A stretch of DNA of 64,000 bases from Legionella brunensis (GTDB lineage: Bacteria > Pseudomonadota > Gammaproteobacteria > Legionellales > Legionellaceae), in NCBI RefSeq assembly GCF_001467025.1, contig NZ_LNXV01000029.1:424429-488428 (forward strand), given 5' to 3'. Both the position numbers and the translations under genes were made by a program. Position 1 is the first letter of the stretch, and each line of letters starts with the position of its first letter. A model generated the notes under the pieces. The model was given only the letters and a program-made list of their open reading frames with translations. It did no database searches and was not told the DNA's origin. Below, in pieces: positions 16,347 to 26,694 of the stretch.

Positions 16347-19300
16347 CTAAAAAGAAGGACTCGCATCATATCTACCTGTGGCGCTTTCGCCAAAGTCATT
16401 TGATTCATTTGTACACATTGTTTTATTTTCTGCTAAAGGCAATAAAAAGTCCGTTATATACGTAATGCGCCTTGCTAGAGAACCCTGTGTATTTACCAAT
16501 TGAATTTTCTGTAACTCCACTAAAAGTTCATCCACTGTCTCAGGAAATGAATTCAGAATCTTCGTTACCGCAGGAACATGATGACGATTCCAGTGGCCAG
16601 TAAAAAAACGTGCCCAGGCTGAATCAGATTTCGTATAATCACGCAGCAAAAAATATGCTTTCTCCATAGCATTATCTTGTGAAAGAGTGACACGATTGTA
16701 AGCATCAAAAGTACGAATTTGAGTAAACCACGAAACCAACTCTTTATGTCCATGCTTTTGGGCTATTTGATACAGAGGTAAGATCTCTAACTCTTCTCCT
16801 GTACGTGCTACAGCACGCGTGATGGCTTTGACTAGCGGCAGATTTCCTTGCTGCACAACTTCTCTTAATTTTGTACGCCATTCATTTTGTTGCCAAAAAT
16901 TATTGAATTTTTCGAGATGGCTTATCATTTCCGGTTTATTTAATCGCACCATTTGATTAAATACTAGAGTTATTAATTTGAATGGTGTGGCTGATTCTTC
17001 GCATAGCGATTGAATCATCGCACCTTGATTTGTCTCTACTAAAAAAGAAATCGCTTTAATTTGGTTAGCAATCGATAAACATTGAAAATAAGCAGATTTT
17101 GACAAAAGAGAAAGCAAGGGAATTTGCTTAGAAGATAAAGCTTGTATGAAGACGTCATTAATGACATCTGCGTTTTCTTTAAGCTTTGGTGCGCGCAATA
17201 AAGTTAATACCACAGACAAGTTACCTGCTTCTATGGCTACAAATAATTCCTTTTTCAGACTCTCAAAAGTAGGTGCTAATTCTCCACTTAAATTAGTAAT
17301 TAGATCCACAGACTTATAATCATTGGCCTTTAACGCACCAGTCATCAAAGCATCCGCATCCTTAGAGGTTATTTTTTTTAATCTGCAAACACTTTCTAGT
17401 TGTCTCACAACATCCTGGTTATAACGTTTTTTTCGAGCCTTTGCCAAACTGAATAGAAGCATCTCGCTGTCAAGATGAGTCAAACTATATTTACACAAGA
17501 TTTTGAGTATCCCTGCATCCCCCTTTCGTAAAGCGAAATCAAAAGCTTGTTGTACAGTATCAGCATCAGGATGTAATTCCGGCTCAAACGTTTTATAAAT
17601 TAACTTCAGCACAGTTTTATTACTGTCAGGGACAATAACATCAAGAATGGCATTTTCTATATCAGCTCTCTCCAGAGCTCTCCCCTCGGGTAAATTGACA
17701 AGAATATTTGCAATTGAAAACCACGTCGGGGTTTTTAGAACACTTTTTAACAGACCTTGAAGCCATGATTTGGTTAACTGATTTTCCCCCGTTAAATGAA
17801 GTAAAAACGCCAAGCCTTCATATTTTCTGTGTTGTTGATACCATGTCGCACCGTGACAAGTCATCTTGTGACTGAAGTGATTCCCACAAGCTTTTACAAA
17901 CCGCTCTTGTTCTGGCCAAGACATCTTTTCTAAAACGTACTGCCAAGCAGTATCCATGGTAGTTTCACTGGGACGCTTGCTATCCTCAAGGCCACACAGA
18001 AATTCCACACACTCCCAGTTTTTGGCTCTAAACGCCTGCCTAAATATTTTGTCAATCTGTCCTGCTTTGGGCTTAAACTTAGGTCCCAATAGCAGCGACA
18101 ATCCGTCCGGCCAATTAAACTCAACAGCCTTAGACAGTAATGTTGAATACAAGCTATCGGTCAAATTTAATAATCGTCTATTTTCGACAAAATAACTAAA
18201 CAGATCTCTGTCTTGTGTTGCTAAAGCTTTCAAATACAAACTTTTAATATCATTCTCATCCAATTGACTAATCACCCTTGGGATTAAGAATAATTTGATA
18301 AATGGTGAAGCCTTTTTCTCTATAGCCTCTTCAAATGCCCTAAAAAGTGAATCTTTCTCACAGAAATCATATTCTTGCGAAAGAAGATAAGTGGCTAGCT
18401 TAAGATTTTGACGGTCGACTGCTTCCTCTAGCAAAGGCTTAAGATTGTTATCCCACGAAATAAGCAACCAATGGCGATTATATTGGCCCAATATTTTGAT
18501 GGCTTGCTCACATAACCAACCATCATTGTTAATCAATACATTGATTAACAATTGCTGACATGCAATGACCTCCTTTTCTTGAGATAAATTAAAAATGACA
18601 GATAACATGTCTTGTAAATTGAACTTTTCACCTAGTAATAAGAATCGTTGTTCGACAAGTGTTTCTTTAAATTGGGTATATTTATTAGATGATCTATCTT
18701 CATTTTTGGCCGAACAAGTCTTATGAAAAAAATCCATTTTTTGTTTAAAATTAGGCCAATTTTCCTCTAATTCTTTATAGTCAGTTTTTTCAAATGTGGA
18801 CTTACCTAGATTCAGACGACATAGATCCAACCATTGCTGCTCACAATTGCTTTTTTGTTTTTCTAAAAACTCAAGAGTCTGAAATTGAAAATTTGCAGCT
18901 ATAACCTCATTCTCTGACCATTCTTCACCGTCCTCAATTTCACTGCTGCTATCATCATTCTCGCCGTCTTGAAGACAATGATACTCTTCCTCAAGTATAG
19001 AAACGTTATCGTCATTCAGTAGAATATCAGGAGGCGATAACAACAAAGCAACCAATTGCTGATACAGATAGTGAGTTAAAGCTAATTTATCATTTTCTCT
19101 ACACCATGTTTGCAATCGACAAAGAAGATCAAATTTTCTCTCAATACTTATCTGCTTATCATTGAGTAATTGTTCGGTATAATCAATTAAAAAAGGAAGC
19201 TCAAGAAATTCTTCCATATCATCACGATATATGAGCAAATACATAACTAATACTTGCCTATTAGCTATTAAATGCTCCATCATTGTTTCTTTAGAAATCA

Positions 19301-20420
19301 ATGAAGACAGTGATCGTAATCGACGGGAAAGTTTTTCATCTTCAAAGGAATGCAGCAATTGGTTAATTAATGCTGGTAATGCCGAAGAAGCAACCCCTGC
19401 ATTATTTAGGCCTGCAATCAAATATTCAGAGTAATCTTCTTCATCATAATCATCGTAGTAACATAAAAGCATTTGATAAAGAAACTCAATACCAAATAAT
19501 TCATACAAATTATTAAATAAATCTTGAGACTCTATACTTCCACCATCAAAATCAGCTGCCTTAATCTCCACTACATTTAGATTCTTAGCTACTTGGCCTT
19601 GTAGATTATAGCCCTGTAACTCCTCTCTCTGCACCGTGGTCTTAGTAGCAAGCTCGACTAATTTTTTAGTGCGCTCATGTGAAGCTAATACACTGTAAAA
19701 TTTGTTTAGTGGATTGTCCTCGTCACCAATTGTATGGAGATGAAATATAAAAATAGACTGCAGTATCCCTGACTGAAGAATTTCTTCTTCCTTCAATCCC
19801 TGCTGACGCATCCAAATAATAAAGGCTGCTAAATGTCCTGGTTTTTCGAAATAGGCTTTTAATAAAGGAACAATGACAAGAGGGGCTTTAATTGTATGTA
19901 ATTTTACAGTGATCTCCTCCACCAACTTCTTTAAATCTAAGTCAGATTCAGACACTGTTTTACTGTTCTTAATTAGTTGTGCACCAGTCGGATAGTGAGA
20001 TCTTAAACGCTCTCGCTGTGCATAAAAAGAAATTGCCTCAGCATTCTGATTTTCAAGAAAAGTACTAAATATTGGTCCCATTTTCTGCTGATATTTAAAC
20101 TTCTCTGCTCGAGAATCAGACGAGTCATAACGTTCAACCAACCAAAGGAGACTAGCTTCGTAGATATTTTGTAATTTTTCCTTTTCACAAAAAGTGATAA
20201 ATTTTTTGGCATTCTCTACTATCACTATTTCAGTATTCTGCATTTTTTGCGAAGCCAGATCCTGATCTTCCATTTTGGAAAGGTCAACTTCCCTGCTTTT
20301 TAATCCCATTTGTAGAGAAGCCCAAATGTCTGCAGAAAATTTAATATCATTTGGTAAGGGGAATTTCCCTCCGCTGACTGCAAACCATTGCATCAGCTGG
20401 ATTAACTGTTCAGAAGTCAT
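16347..20420 (-). CDS. 1357-residue helical-repeat protein, effector candidate
   Basis: A very long, almost wholly helical soluble protein. From about residue 600 onward it shows degenerate 30-40-residue units of ankyrin-like type (phrases such as AVEFNWPDGLSLLL and AIEAGNLSVVLTLL). An acidic patch lies near residue 480-500. Near the C-terminus (about 1252-1297) a segment with LLRDYTKSDS and TGHWNRHHV looks like a conserved module I associate with other Legionella repeat proteins (DUF5617-like; from memory). There is no signal peptide or membrane segment. Likely a scaffold-type host-interacting protein; no enzymatic motif seen. Confidence 0.72.
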   Translation of the reverse strand: MTSEQLIQLMQWFAVSGGKFPLPNDIKFSADIWASLQMGLKSREVDLSKMEDQDLASQKMQNTEIVIVENAKKFITFCEKEKLQNIYEASLLWLVERYDSSDSRAEKFKYQQKMGPIFSTFLENQNAEAISFYAQRERLRSHYPTGAQLIKNSKTVSESDLDLKKLVEEITVKLHTIKAPLVIVPLLKAYFEKPGHLAAFIIWMRQQGLKEEEILQSGILQSIFIFHLHTIGDEDNPLNKFYSVLASHERTKKLVELATKTTVQREELQGYNLQGQVAKNLNVVEIKAADFDGGSIESQDLFNNLYELFGIEFLYQMLLCYYDDYDEEDYSEYLIAGLNNAGVASSALPALINQLLHSFEDEKLSRRLRSLSSLISKETMMEHLIANRQVLVMYLLIYRDDMEEFLELPFLIDYTEQLLNDKQISIERKFDLLCRLQTWCRENDKLALTHYLYQQLVALLLSPPDILLNDDNVSILEEEYHCLQDGENDDSSSEIEDGEEWSENEVIAANFQFQTLEFLEKQKSNCEQQWLDLCRLNLGKSTFEKTDYKELEENWPNFKQKMDFFHKTCSAKNEDRSSNKYTQFKETLVEQRFLLLGEKFNLQDMLSVIFNLSQEKEVIACQQLLINVLINNDGWLCEQAIKILGQYNRHWLLISWDNNLKPLLEEAVDRQNLKLATYLLSQEYDFCEKDSLFRAFEEAIEKKASPFIKLFLIPRVISQLDENDIKSLYLKALATQDRDLFSYFVENRRLLNLTDSLYSTLLSKAVEFNWPDGLSLLLGPKFKPKAGQIDKIFRQAFRAKNWECVEFLCGLEDSKRPSETTMDTAWQYVLEKMSWPEQERFVKACGNHFSHKMTCHGATWYQQHRKYEGLAFLLHLTGENQLTKSWLQGLLKSVLKTPTWFSIANILVNLPEGRALERADIENAILDVIVPDSNKTVLKLIYKTFEPELHPDADTVQQAFDFALRKGDAGILKILCKYSLTHLDSEMLLFSLAKARKKRYNQDVVRQLESVCRLKKITSKDADALMTGALKANDYKSVDLITNLSGELAPTFESLKKELFVAIEAGNLSVVLTLLRAPKLKENADVINDVFIQALSSKQIPLLSLLSKSAYFQCLSIANQIKAISFLVETNQGAMIQSLCEESATPFKLITLVFNQMVRLNKPEMISHLEKFNNFWQQNEWRTKLREVVQQGNLPLVKAITRAVARTGEELEILPLYQIAQKHGHKELVSWFTQIRTFDAYNRVTLSQDNAMEKAYFLLRDYTKSDSAWARFFTGHWNRHHVPAVTKILNSFPETVDELLVELQKIQLVNTQGSLARRITYITDFLLPLAENKTMCTNESNDFGESATGRYDASPSF

Positions 20421-20612
20421 TCAATAATCCATCACAAAAAAATAAGCCTAAATTGTATATTATTGATTCATGCTAGTAAAATACTAGACTGACTAGCTCT
20501 TATTTTTAGAACTCAAATTCAGTAAGAATAAAATGAGATTACAAATGGTATACATTCAGTCTATCTTTATTTAACATGAACTTAACCCCCAATCCCCATC
20601 TAGAATAACTTC

Positions 20613-21827
20613 ATGACAGGCAATTATTATGATGTTTATCAGAAAAACCCCGTTTTTTCGGAGGAGTTTTTTGGACAATTTCTAAGGACGCTTGGTAAAA
20701 GTTATGTACAGTGCGCAGATATAGGTGAATGTTACGTTACACTTGCCAAAATTGAAGATCAAAATTTTAATAGTTGGTATGATGCTTGGTATGAATTAGC
20801 CATGTATCTTACGAGCCTTGCGGAAAACAGTTGGCAGATGGGGAATTTGCAAACAGCAGGTTTAACTTACCTTCGAGCAACTGAGTACTACCGTACCAGT
20901 GAATTTTTTTTAAGAGCGAATGTCGACGATCCCCGCATCTTACCTTGCTTTGATCAAGTACGATTTTGTTTTGAAAGAGCCTTACAGGCCTTACATCCTG
21001 ATGTCAAAAAGGTTGCCATTCCTTATGATAATCATGTGCTAGGAGGGTATTTGTTTTATTCTCCCAAGAAAGCTAAAGCGACCTTATTACTCCCGGGTGG
21101 TTATGACAGTACTGTAGAAGAAAGTTACACTCTTGTGCCTGCAGCTTTAGGACATAATTACAATATTTTAATCTTTGATGCCCCAGGCCAAGGACAGGTT
21201 TTACGAAGACAAAAACTTTACATGCGCCCTGATTTTGAACATGTACTTACACAAGTATTGGATTGGGTGGAGCAAGTTCCTGAGCTATCGAATAATAAAT
21301 ATGTACTAATTGGTAGAAGCTTTGGTGGTTATTTAGCCCCAAGAGGTGCTTGTGGAGAATCACGTTTGGATGGCTTAATTTGTGATCCTGGTCAAATGGA
21401 TATAGCCGGCTCAGTCAATAAATTATTGCCCCCTCCTATCCTGGCTTTATTCCAACAAGAAGATGCAACTGCGGTCAATTCGTTTTTTTATGACTTATTT
21501 TTAAAAAATAAAATGAAAGAATTTTATTTTAAATCGCGTATGAACACTCATGGAGTGACTACTCCTTTTGATTATATAAAGGAAATGACTCGGTATACCT
21601 TTATTGATCGCGTTAGCGAAATTACCTGCCCCACTTTAGTTTGTGATAATCCCAGTGATAAAATCTCTAACCGCGGCAATACACTTTATGAGGCCTTGCT
21701 ATGCGAAAAAACTTACATTGCTTTTTCCGATAACAGAGGTGCAGGCATGCATTGTGAAGCCGATGCTAATGGACAATTCCAGCGAGTAATTTTTGATTGG
21801 TTAGACCAACATTTTGCTTGTAAATAA
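20613..21827 (+). CDS. Alpha/beta hydrolase with helical N-terminal domain
   Basis: A 404-residue protein. Residues 1-140 form a helical domain, followed by an alpha/beta-hydrolase fold like the FrsA/dihydroxypseudooxynicotine hydrolase group. Seen: oxyanion region LLLPGGYDS, nucleophile elbow GRSFGGY (Ser), acid in CDNPSDKIS and His in GMHCEADAN. The ribosome site is poor, and a possible -10 (TAGAAT, 20601-20606) lies only 7 bases before the ATG, so the message may be nearly leaderless. Substrate unknown. Confidence 0.82.
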   Translation: MTGNYYDVYQKNPVFSEEFFGQFLRTLGKSYVQCADIGECYVTLAKIEDQNFNSWYDAWYELAMYLTSLAENSWQMGNLQTAGLTYLRATEYYRTSEFFLRANVDDPRILPCFDQVRFCFERALQALHPDVKKVAIPYDNHVLGGYLFYSPKKAKATLLLPGGYDSTVEESYTLVPAALGHNYNILIFDAPGQGQVLRRQKLYMRPDFEHVLTQVLDWVEQVPELSNNKYVLIGRSFGGYLAPRGACGESRLDGLICDPGQMDIAGSVNKLLPPPILALFQQEDATAVNSFFYDLFLKNKMKEFYFKSRMNTHGVTTPFDYIKEMTRYTFIDRVSEITCPTLVCDNPSDKISNRGNTLYEALLCEKTYIAFSDNRGAGMHCEADANGQFQRVIFDWLDQHFACK

Positions 21828-21841
21828 CAGTACTATCAATC

Positions 21842-23410
21842 TTAGGGAGATCCTGGGGTATCTTCTCCCGTCACCCTATCTTCGTCCTCATCTTCTTCAA
21901 CAACCTTATTCCCATCCTCCTCATCTTCTTCGCTCGCAAATTGTTTATTAGCCACTTTAGGCTTTTTTTCCTCCACTGGTGCTTTCTTCACTTCATCCAC
22001 ATTTACAGTAGGTTTTGGTATTGGTTTTTGCATGGGTGGTGGGTTAGTATCTTCTAATTCAACATCGCCAACTTTCTCGTTGTTTTCTTCTGTGTGCGGG
22101 GGTTTCTGTTTACGAAACATACCAAGAGTAGCTGTTTTTTCATGCTGCATTACAAGAACGGGAATACTGGATTTAGTAGGAATCTCATTGTATACCCTTT
22201 CAACTTCCGTCATTATTTTTTCATCGTCAGCAATCTTTTCATCAATGTGAGTATTCAAATTTTGCTGATGCTGCTGTTCACGAAAGACGCGCACAGCTAA
22301 AAGGCTCGCTGCAAATACAGCCACAGCTAAGGATAGTGCAGTAACTACAATAACAGCAGCAATAGGTACCCCTACCCCAGGGATTATTAATGCCAATGCA
22401 GTAATCGCTAGCACAAAACCTGCAATAGAAGCTGTATAACCAGCTCCTTTAATTAAATTCGCTTCGCGAGACCAATGCTTTTTCTCCAACAACTGTCGCG
22501 CAATAAAATTGCTCTTTGCAGGATCATGAAGAGTATTTTCTAATGCTTCAATTTCGGCGAGGGTATCAGGTGCAATTTTACGTTCCCCTAATGACAACTC
22601 TTGGGAGCCCCTATAAAGATCCGTACTTTGTTTCACGAAATCAACAGCCCCGTATCCTAGGACTACAGCTCCTAAAACCAAGCCTGGAATAATTAACGGT
22701 GGGAAAGCCAGTCCTAATACAGCTGCGGTTGCCACAAGTAATGCTCCAACCCCAATCCAGGCTATATCTATCAATAGTTTTTTACGATTATTGGTTTCTT
22801 TTAAATAGGATAAACGAGTATCAGCCAGTAATTGATTATTCTGCTCAATCAACGACATAGAAATCATATTCGCTAAATCTTGATATGACTCATTAGCAAC
22901 TAAATCTTCGATTAATATTTTCTTGTGAGCATCATAAATACGTGGATTACTCTCTTTCTCTAAAAAGTCTAATTCAACTTTCCAATGAGGATAATAAGAG
23001 TGGTCTTTAAACCATGACGGTAAATTTTCATTTAACTCTTTCGTATTTGCAATTGTTGCATCCCGAAGAAACTGGAGGAGGTGATTGAAAAAACGGTAGT
23101 CTTCCAAAATGCTTTCAAGATCCTCATCCAATACTAATCTCTCTTTTAAATTAGTAATTAATTGATTAAACCGTTTTTGTTGAATGAGGAAAATTTCTCT
23201 GGATTCTGCATTCAGCATTGCCCTTAAAGATTCTTGCGTGGCTATAAGGATTTTACTCTGTAATTGTTTTGCTTCCTCTGAAGGATTTTTAGCAATTATG
23301 TCATCTGTAATAGCATGCAATTGATGCTCTATAATCAAGACTGCAGCCAGTTCGCGTTTCAAAGCTTCCTGATTAAAATCCTCAATTTCCTGATCTAAAT
23401 TTTGTGCCAT
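21842..23410 (-). CDS. Coiled-coil protein with two membrane hairpins and acidic tail
   Basis: A 522-residue protein. A long helical, coiled-coil-like region (1-210) is followed by two hydrophobic stretches at about 212-258 and 322-375. Each is long enough for two membrane passes with a Gly/Pro turn. The final 25 residues are strongly acidic (runs of Glu/Asp). No signal peptide. Double hairpins plus coiled coil are common in Legionella proteins that insert into the vacuole membrane. I start at ATG 23410; the longer frame begins with TTG. Effector status is inferred. Confidence 0.68.
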   Translation of the reverse strand: MAQNLDQEIEDFNQEALKRELAAVLIIEHQLHAITDDIIAKNPSEEAKQLQSKILIATQESLRAMLNAESREIFLIQQKRFNQLITNLKERLVLDEDLESILEDYRFFNHLLQFLRDATIANTKELNENLPSWFKDHSYYPHWKVELDFLEKESNPRIYDAHKKILIEDLVANESYQDLANMISMSLIEQNNQLLADTRLSYLKETNNRKKLLIDIAWIGVGALLVATAAVLGLAFPPLIIPGLVLGAVVLGYGAVDFVKQSTDLYRGSQELSLGERKIAPDTLAEIEALENTLHDPAKSNFIARQLLEKKHWSREANLIKGAGYTASIAGFVLAITALALIIPGVGVPIAAVIVVTALSLAVAVFAASLLAVRVFREQQHQQNLNTHIDEKIADDEKIMTEVERVYNEIPTKSSIPVLVMQHEKTATLGMFRKQKPPHTEENNEKVGDVELEDTNPPPMQKPIPKPTVNVDEVKKAPVEEKKPKVANKQFASEEDEEDGNKVVEEDEDEDRVTGEDTPGSP

Positions 23411-23580
23411 TCCGTTATATCCCAAAATACCTTAGTTCGATAAGTTATTTATATCACAGAGAAGAATATTACACCTGACTTAAAGAAAAATTATAGCAAT
23501 ATTGATAGGTGTTGGAGCCTTGTTACTCTCGAAATCACGACAATTAACTACAATATATTTAGGGACAACGAGCAAGTCTT

Positions 23581-23892
23581 ATGAATATTAAAGCGAAGCT
23601 TTCTCAGGCCATCAAAACACATCATGCAATTGAATGTATTTATCATGGCAAAAAGAGATTTATTGAGCCCTATCACTACGGAACTCTTGGGGGTAAAATG
23701 CAATTGCATTGTTTTCAATATGATGGTGAGAGTGAGTCAGGGGGACTTCCAGAATGGAGAAATCTCAAACTCAACGAAATTAAAGACATTCAAATCATCG
23801 AGAAACATTTTACAATTAGAGCAAGTTATCATCCCGAAAATGCACATTATATAACGATAGAACAAAGTATTTATGACAACGCAACAAAATAA
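23581..23892 (+). CDS. WYL-domain-like small protein
   Basis: A 103-residue protein whose centre resembles a WYL/SH3-like ligand-sensing domain: IECIYHGKKRFIEPYHYG, a sheet with HCFQYDGES, then PEWRNLKLNEI. No helix-turn-helix is attached, so this is a free-standing sensor-type domain. It has a weak GAG ribosome site. Confidence 0.65.
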   Translation: MNIKAKLSQAIKTHHAIECIYHGKKRFIEPYHYGTLGGKMQLHCFQYDGESESGGLPEWRNLKLNEIKDIQIIEKHFTIRASYHPENAHYITIEQSIYDNATK

Positions 23893-23928
23893 ACCATCCA
23901 TTATTAGTTCATTCAATATCTTTAGTTG

Positions 23929-25248
23929 CTACTCTATTTTAGGACCTTCGACTACTGAAACTTCATCGACGTGCAATTTTTTTTCTAGCCTCCCTGACTC
24001 AGCCTTTTTTCTCGCTCGTATATAAGATTCGCTGTCATCATAGGTATAAGAGAACCGAAATAAAGATTGCGGGCGACGCTTTAGCATCATGACATCCTTT
24101 GATTGTTGATAATCAACATAACTATCAGGATTGTTACCAAGAAAAGCCTTGACATCATTTTTGTACTTAGTATCTGTACAATGAATATTCATATAATGTA
24201 ATTGGTTTATTGTGTCTAATTGATTAAAGCCGGGAATTAAATTGAAATACCCTAATGCCCCTTGGGCATATTGATTATAGAAAATGGTCGATAAGCAAGG
24301 GAAACGGAAAGAATTAAGCATTAGATATTGGTTAAGGAAATCAGGACTCGTGAATCCAAAAACCTCATCTGGATAAACATCTAATAATTGCATTTTCCCT
24401 CGTTTCCTCTCGCGCATAATATCAAATAAACAATAGACATCTTCTGAAAGTCCACTCTTTACAAGCCAGGCATCTGCTTTGAATAACTCACGCTCAGTAA
24501 TATCTTTCTCACCAGGAACAGTAAGATCTCCTAAATATCCACCTTCTAAAAGTTTGGAAATCAGATATTCCTGGATTACATGACTATACACCCCATGTAA
24601 GCGAGAATCTGAGTCTGGAAAATCAGGTGGATCGATAAAAAGCATTCCTTTTTTTAATATCGTAATTGCCGCCTCTGGTGAAACAATGCCAAAAAAAGCC
24701 AACCATCCATCTGTTTTAAAAAAAGTAGCAGCCTTACCACGAGGAGCAATATTCACATTATGTTTTTGCAATTGCTTGGCTAATACTTGAGTTAAGATTT
24801 CGAGGGGATATTTAATATCAAGAATTTCTTTTGAAATAATGGGGAAATAGTAGACCTCTTCAATTTCATCATCCTCTTGCGCAGGGTATTTGACAGTAAA
24901 ACTCTTATAATATTTAGGGCATAAGTTATCTTTTAAAAGCCTCTCTTGGTCAATTGGAAGATTCAGCATATTGAGTGAGCATTCTTTTTCCAGCTCATCA
25001 AATAAACTATCAATCAAGAGTTTTTTGCTAATAAAAATATTAAAAATAGTTGCCTTTATGTATAGAATTTTTTTAAATCGTGCGACAGAAATATCTTCTG
25101 GTTTCTTAATTACCTTTAGTAGGCTAGCATAAATATGACGTGTCAAATCCAATAAGTCAGATAACATCAACTCCATATCAGCATTGCAAGAGAGATATTT
25201 TTTTTTATCTTTTTCAATTTCTGCAAGTGTAGGTTTAGGAAGTGGCAT
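23929..25248 (-). CDS. PmrA-controlled candidate effector, unknown family
   Basis: A 439-residue protein starting MPLPKPTLAEIEKDKK. The N-terminal 100 residues are helical; the middle is mixed alpha/beta with HGVYSHVIQEYL and ITILKKGMLFIDPPD; the C-terminus is charged (KKLHVDEVSVVEG). There is no signal peptide and no family I recognise. I chose ATG 25248 because the upstream TTG (25269) sits at the predicted transcription start of the PmrA-type promoter. It is divergent from the membrane-anchored candidate at 25474. Confidence 0.72.
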   Translation of the reverse strand: MPLPKPTLAEIEKDKKKYLSCNADMELMLSDLLDLTRHIYASLLKVIKKPEDISVARFKKILYIKATIFNIFISKKLLIDSLFDELEKECSLNMLNLPIDQERLLKDNLCPKYYKSFTVKYPAQEDDEIEEVYYFPIISKEILDIKYPLEILTQVLAKQLQKHNVNIAPRGKAATFFKTDGWLAFFGIVSPEAAITILKKGMLFIDPPDFPDSDSRLHGVYSHVIQEYLISKLLEGGYLGDLTVPGEKDITERELFKADAWLVKSGLSEDVYCLFDIMRERKRGKMQLLDVYPDEVFGFTSPDFLNQYLMLNSFRFPCLSTIFYNQYAQGALGYFNLIPGFNQLDTINQLHYMNIHCTDTKYKNDVKAFLGNNPDSYVDYQQSKDVMMLKRRPQSLFRFSYTYDDSESYIRARKKAESGRLEKKLHVDEVSVVEGPKIE

Positions 25249-25278
25249 AATTTCACAAAATAAAAACAAATTGCATTT

Positions 25279-25310
25279 ATTTTATCCCAATAAAATTAAC
25301 ATTATATTAA
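25279..25310 (-). promoter_or_regulatory. PmrA box and -10 element (box 5)
   Basis: On the minus strand TTAATATAATGTTAAT contains TTAA at 25307-25310 and 25296-25299 with a 7-nt gap. After 11 bp follows TAAAAT (25279-25284). Drives the gene starting at 25248. Confidence 0.78.
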
Positions 25311-25473
25311 AACTTAAAATTTAATTTTTAATGAGAGTCTTAACCAGTCCCTTCCCGCAATAGATAAAAAATATATTAAAATTTAAATAGTTATACTCAA
25401 TTTTTGCTTAAAATTTGTGTTTTATGGCCAACATGTGTTATATTTTTTCAAGTTTGATTTTTTTGGGAGCACT

Positions 25474-26550
25474 ATGGCTAAAACTAAAAAATTCAAAATA
25501 CGCCGTGATTATCTAGCAAATTATGGTGGAGCAGATCACACAAATTCAACAAGCTTTCCTGTACCAACATCCAATTACAAAGAAATTTATGCTTCTTTAT
25601 TGACTCTCGTACGGGCCAATAGGACACAGCAGTTGGAAAAAACTTTAACCTCCGAATTTATTGATCCCCAAGTTCTAGAAAGAGAACAAATAGAGACTCA
25701 TAATTCATTTCCTGAAAGCGAGGGAGATTTTGTCTACTTTGGTGAACAACTGAAATATATTCCCAATACTCGTTATGGCATGGGTCAACGTGATACGGAT
25801 ACCTTTGAAACTCATAGGGTAGCTCCTGTATTAGAAGAGTTAGTCATTCATCATTTCGATGATTTTGTTACCTTACTGAAAGAGGCGTCGCCTGGGTGTC
25901 AAGCAATATTATTAAATTTTACTGACTTAGATTTAACAGGTCTCGATTTTACCAAGTTTCAATTAGCCCCCCCATCTATATTAACGCAAAGTATATTTAC
26001 CAGAGCCAAGTTAAAATCCACTAAAGGCCTCACTCAGCAAATACTTGATGATAGCCAAGATTATATAGACGCCCAATTACCCGAGCGCTTGGTTCCTTTC
26101 TGGACACAGTCTAAAAAGGAAAAAGTTCTAGAATACATTAATCAACTTAGTGATTATGGCAATATTTTATCAAAATCAAATTTTGAAGCAGGTCGGCAAA
26201 GAGGCCAACTAGCAAACGAATTAGCATTAGAGCTAAAAGGTATGATTGCTTCAGCAAGCAAGCACAATGGTACATTTCAAAAGCAATTTTTAAAAACTCT
26301 GCATCAACATGATGAAGCATTCAGTGATCGCCGCTTTTATGGTATTAAAATGATTATCGCAAACCTTTCCTTATTTATCTTAGGTTTTGGAATCGGGTAT
26401 GCCGCAGCCGTAGCGGTTAACTATAGAAAGACAGGAAACTGCCTCTTCTTCAATAAAACTGAGACTCAGCGAAGGGTAGAAAAAATTCAAAGTGAATTTA
26501 AAGAGCCGATAGAAGAAACAACAGCAGACACTGAGACTCCAAGTATTTAA
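25474..26550 (+). CDS. Candidate effector with C-terminal membrane anchor
   Basis: A 358-residue protein starting MAKTKKFKIRR. A short pentapeptide-like stretch (about 146-181; NFTDLDLTGLDFTKF) follows a helical N-terminal domain. A single glycine-rich membrane segment lies at about 292-317, and the last 40 residues include a Glu-rich run (EPIEETTADTE) like the E-block of Dot/Icm substrates. GGGAG lies 4 nt before this ATG; a longer frame from 25417 lacks a site. TATACT at 25392-25397 may be its -10. Confidence 0.72.
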   Translation: MAKTKKFKIRRDYLANYGGADHTNSTSFPVPTSNYKEIYASLLTLVRANRTQQLEKTLTSEFIDPQVLEREQIETHNSFPESEGDFVYFGEQLKYIPNTRYGMGQRDTDTFETHRVAPVLEELVIHHFDDFVTLLKEASPGCQAILLNFTDLDLTGLDFTKFQLAPPSILTQSIFTRAKLKSTKGLTQQILDDSQDYIDAQLPERLVPFWTQSKKEKVLEYINQLSDYGNILSKSNFEAGRQRGQLANELALELKGMIASASKHNGTFQKQFLKTLHQHDEAFSDRRFYGIKMIIANLSLFILGFGIGYAAAVAVNYRKTGNCLFFNKTETQRRVEKIQSEFKEPIEETTADTETPSI

Positions 26551-26555
26551 GTATC

Positions 26556-26582
26556 GATTTAGCTCTTTAAAAGGGCTAAATC
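26556..26582 (+). terminator. Intrinsic terminator
   Basis: A 12-bp stem (GATTTAGCTCTT / AAGGGCTAAATC, one G-T pair) with a 3-nt loop is followed by a T-rich run, just after the stop of the membrane-anchored candidate effector. Confidence 0.7.
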
Positions 26583-26624
26583 TGATTTTCTTGTGTTTCA
26601 AAATAAAAGCAATTAGCCATAATC

Positions 26625-26653
26625 TGGTCAAAATTCCTACCGACAGTTATAAT
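26625..26653 (+). promoter_or_regulatory. Sigma-70-type promoter
   Basis: TGGTCA (26625-26630), a 17-bp spacer and a perfect TATAAT (26648-26653) precede the gene at 26695. No PmrA half-sites are present, unlike several neighbours. Confidence 0.6.
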
Positions 26654-26694
26654 GGTCTAAACTTAAACATTATGGTTATAAGAGACACATTCGA

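Noticed and set aside
20571-20585. TTAA-N7-TTAA pair between the 1357-residue protein gene and the hydrolase gene
   Set aside because: The half-sites lack the T after TTAA, and neither strand has a -10 at 11 bp (plus: 15 bp to TAGAAT; minus: CTGAAT), so it looks like a chance pair and serves as a useful negative control.
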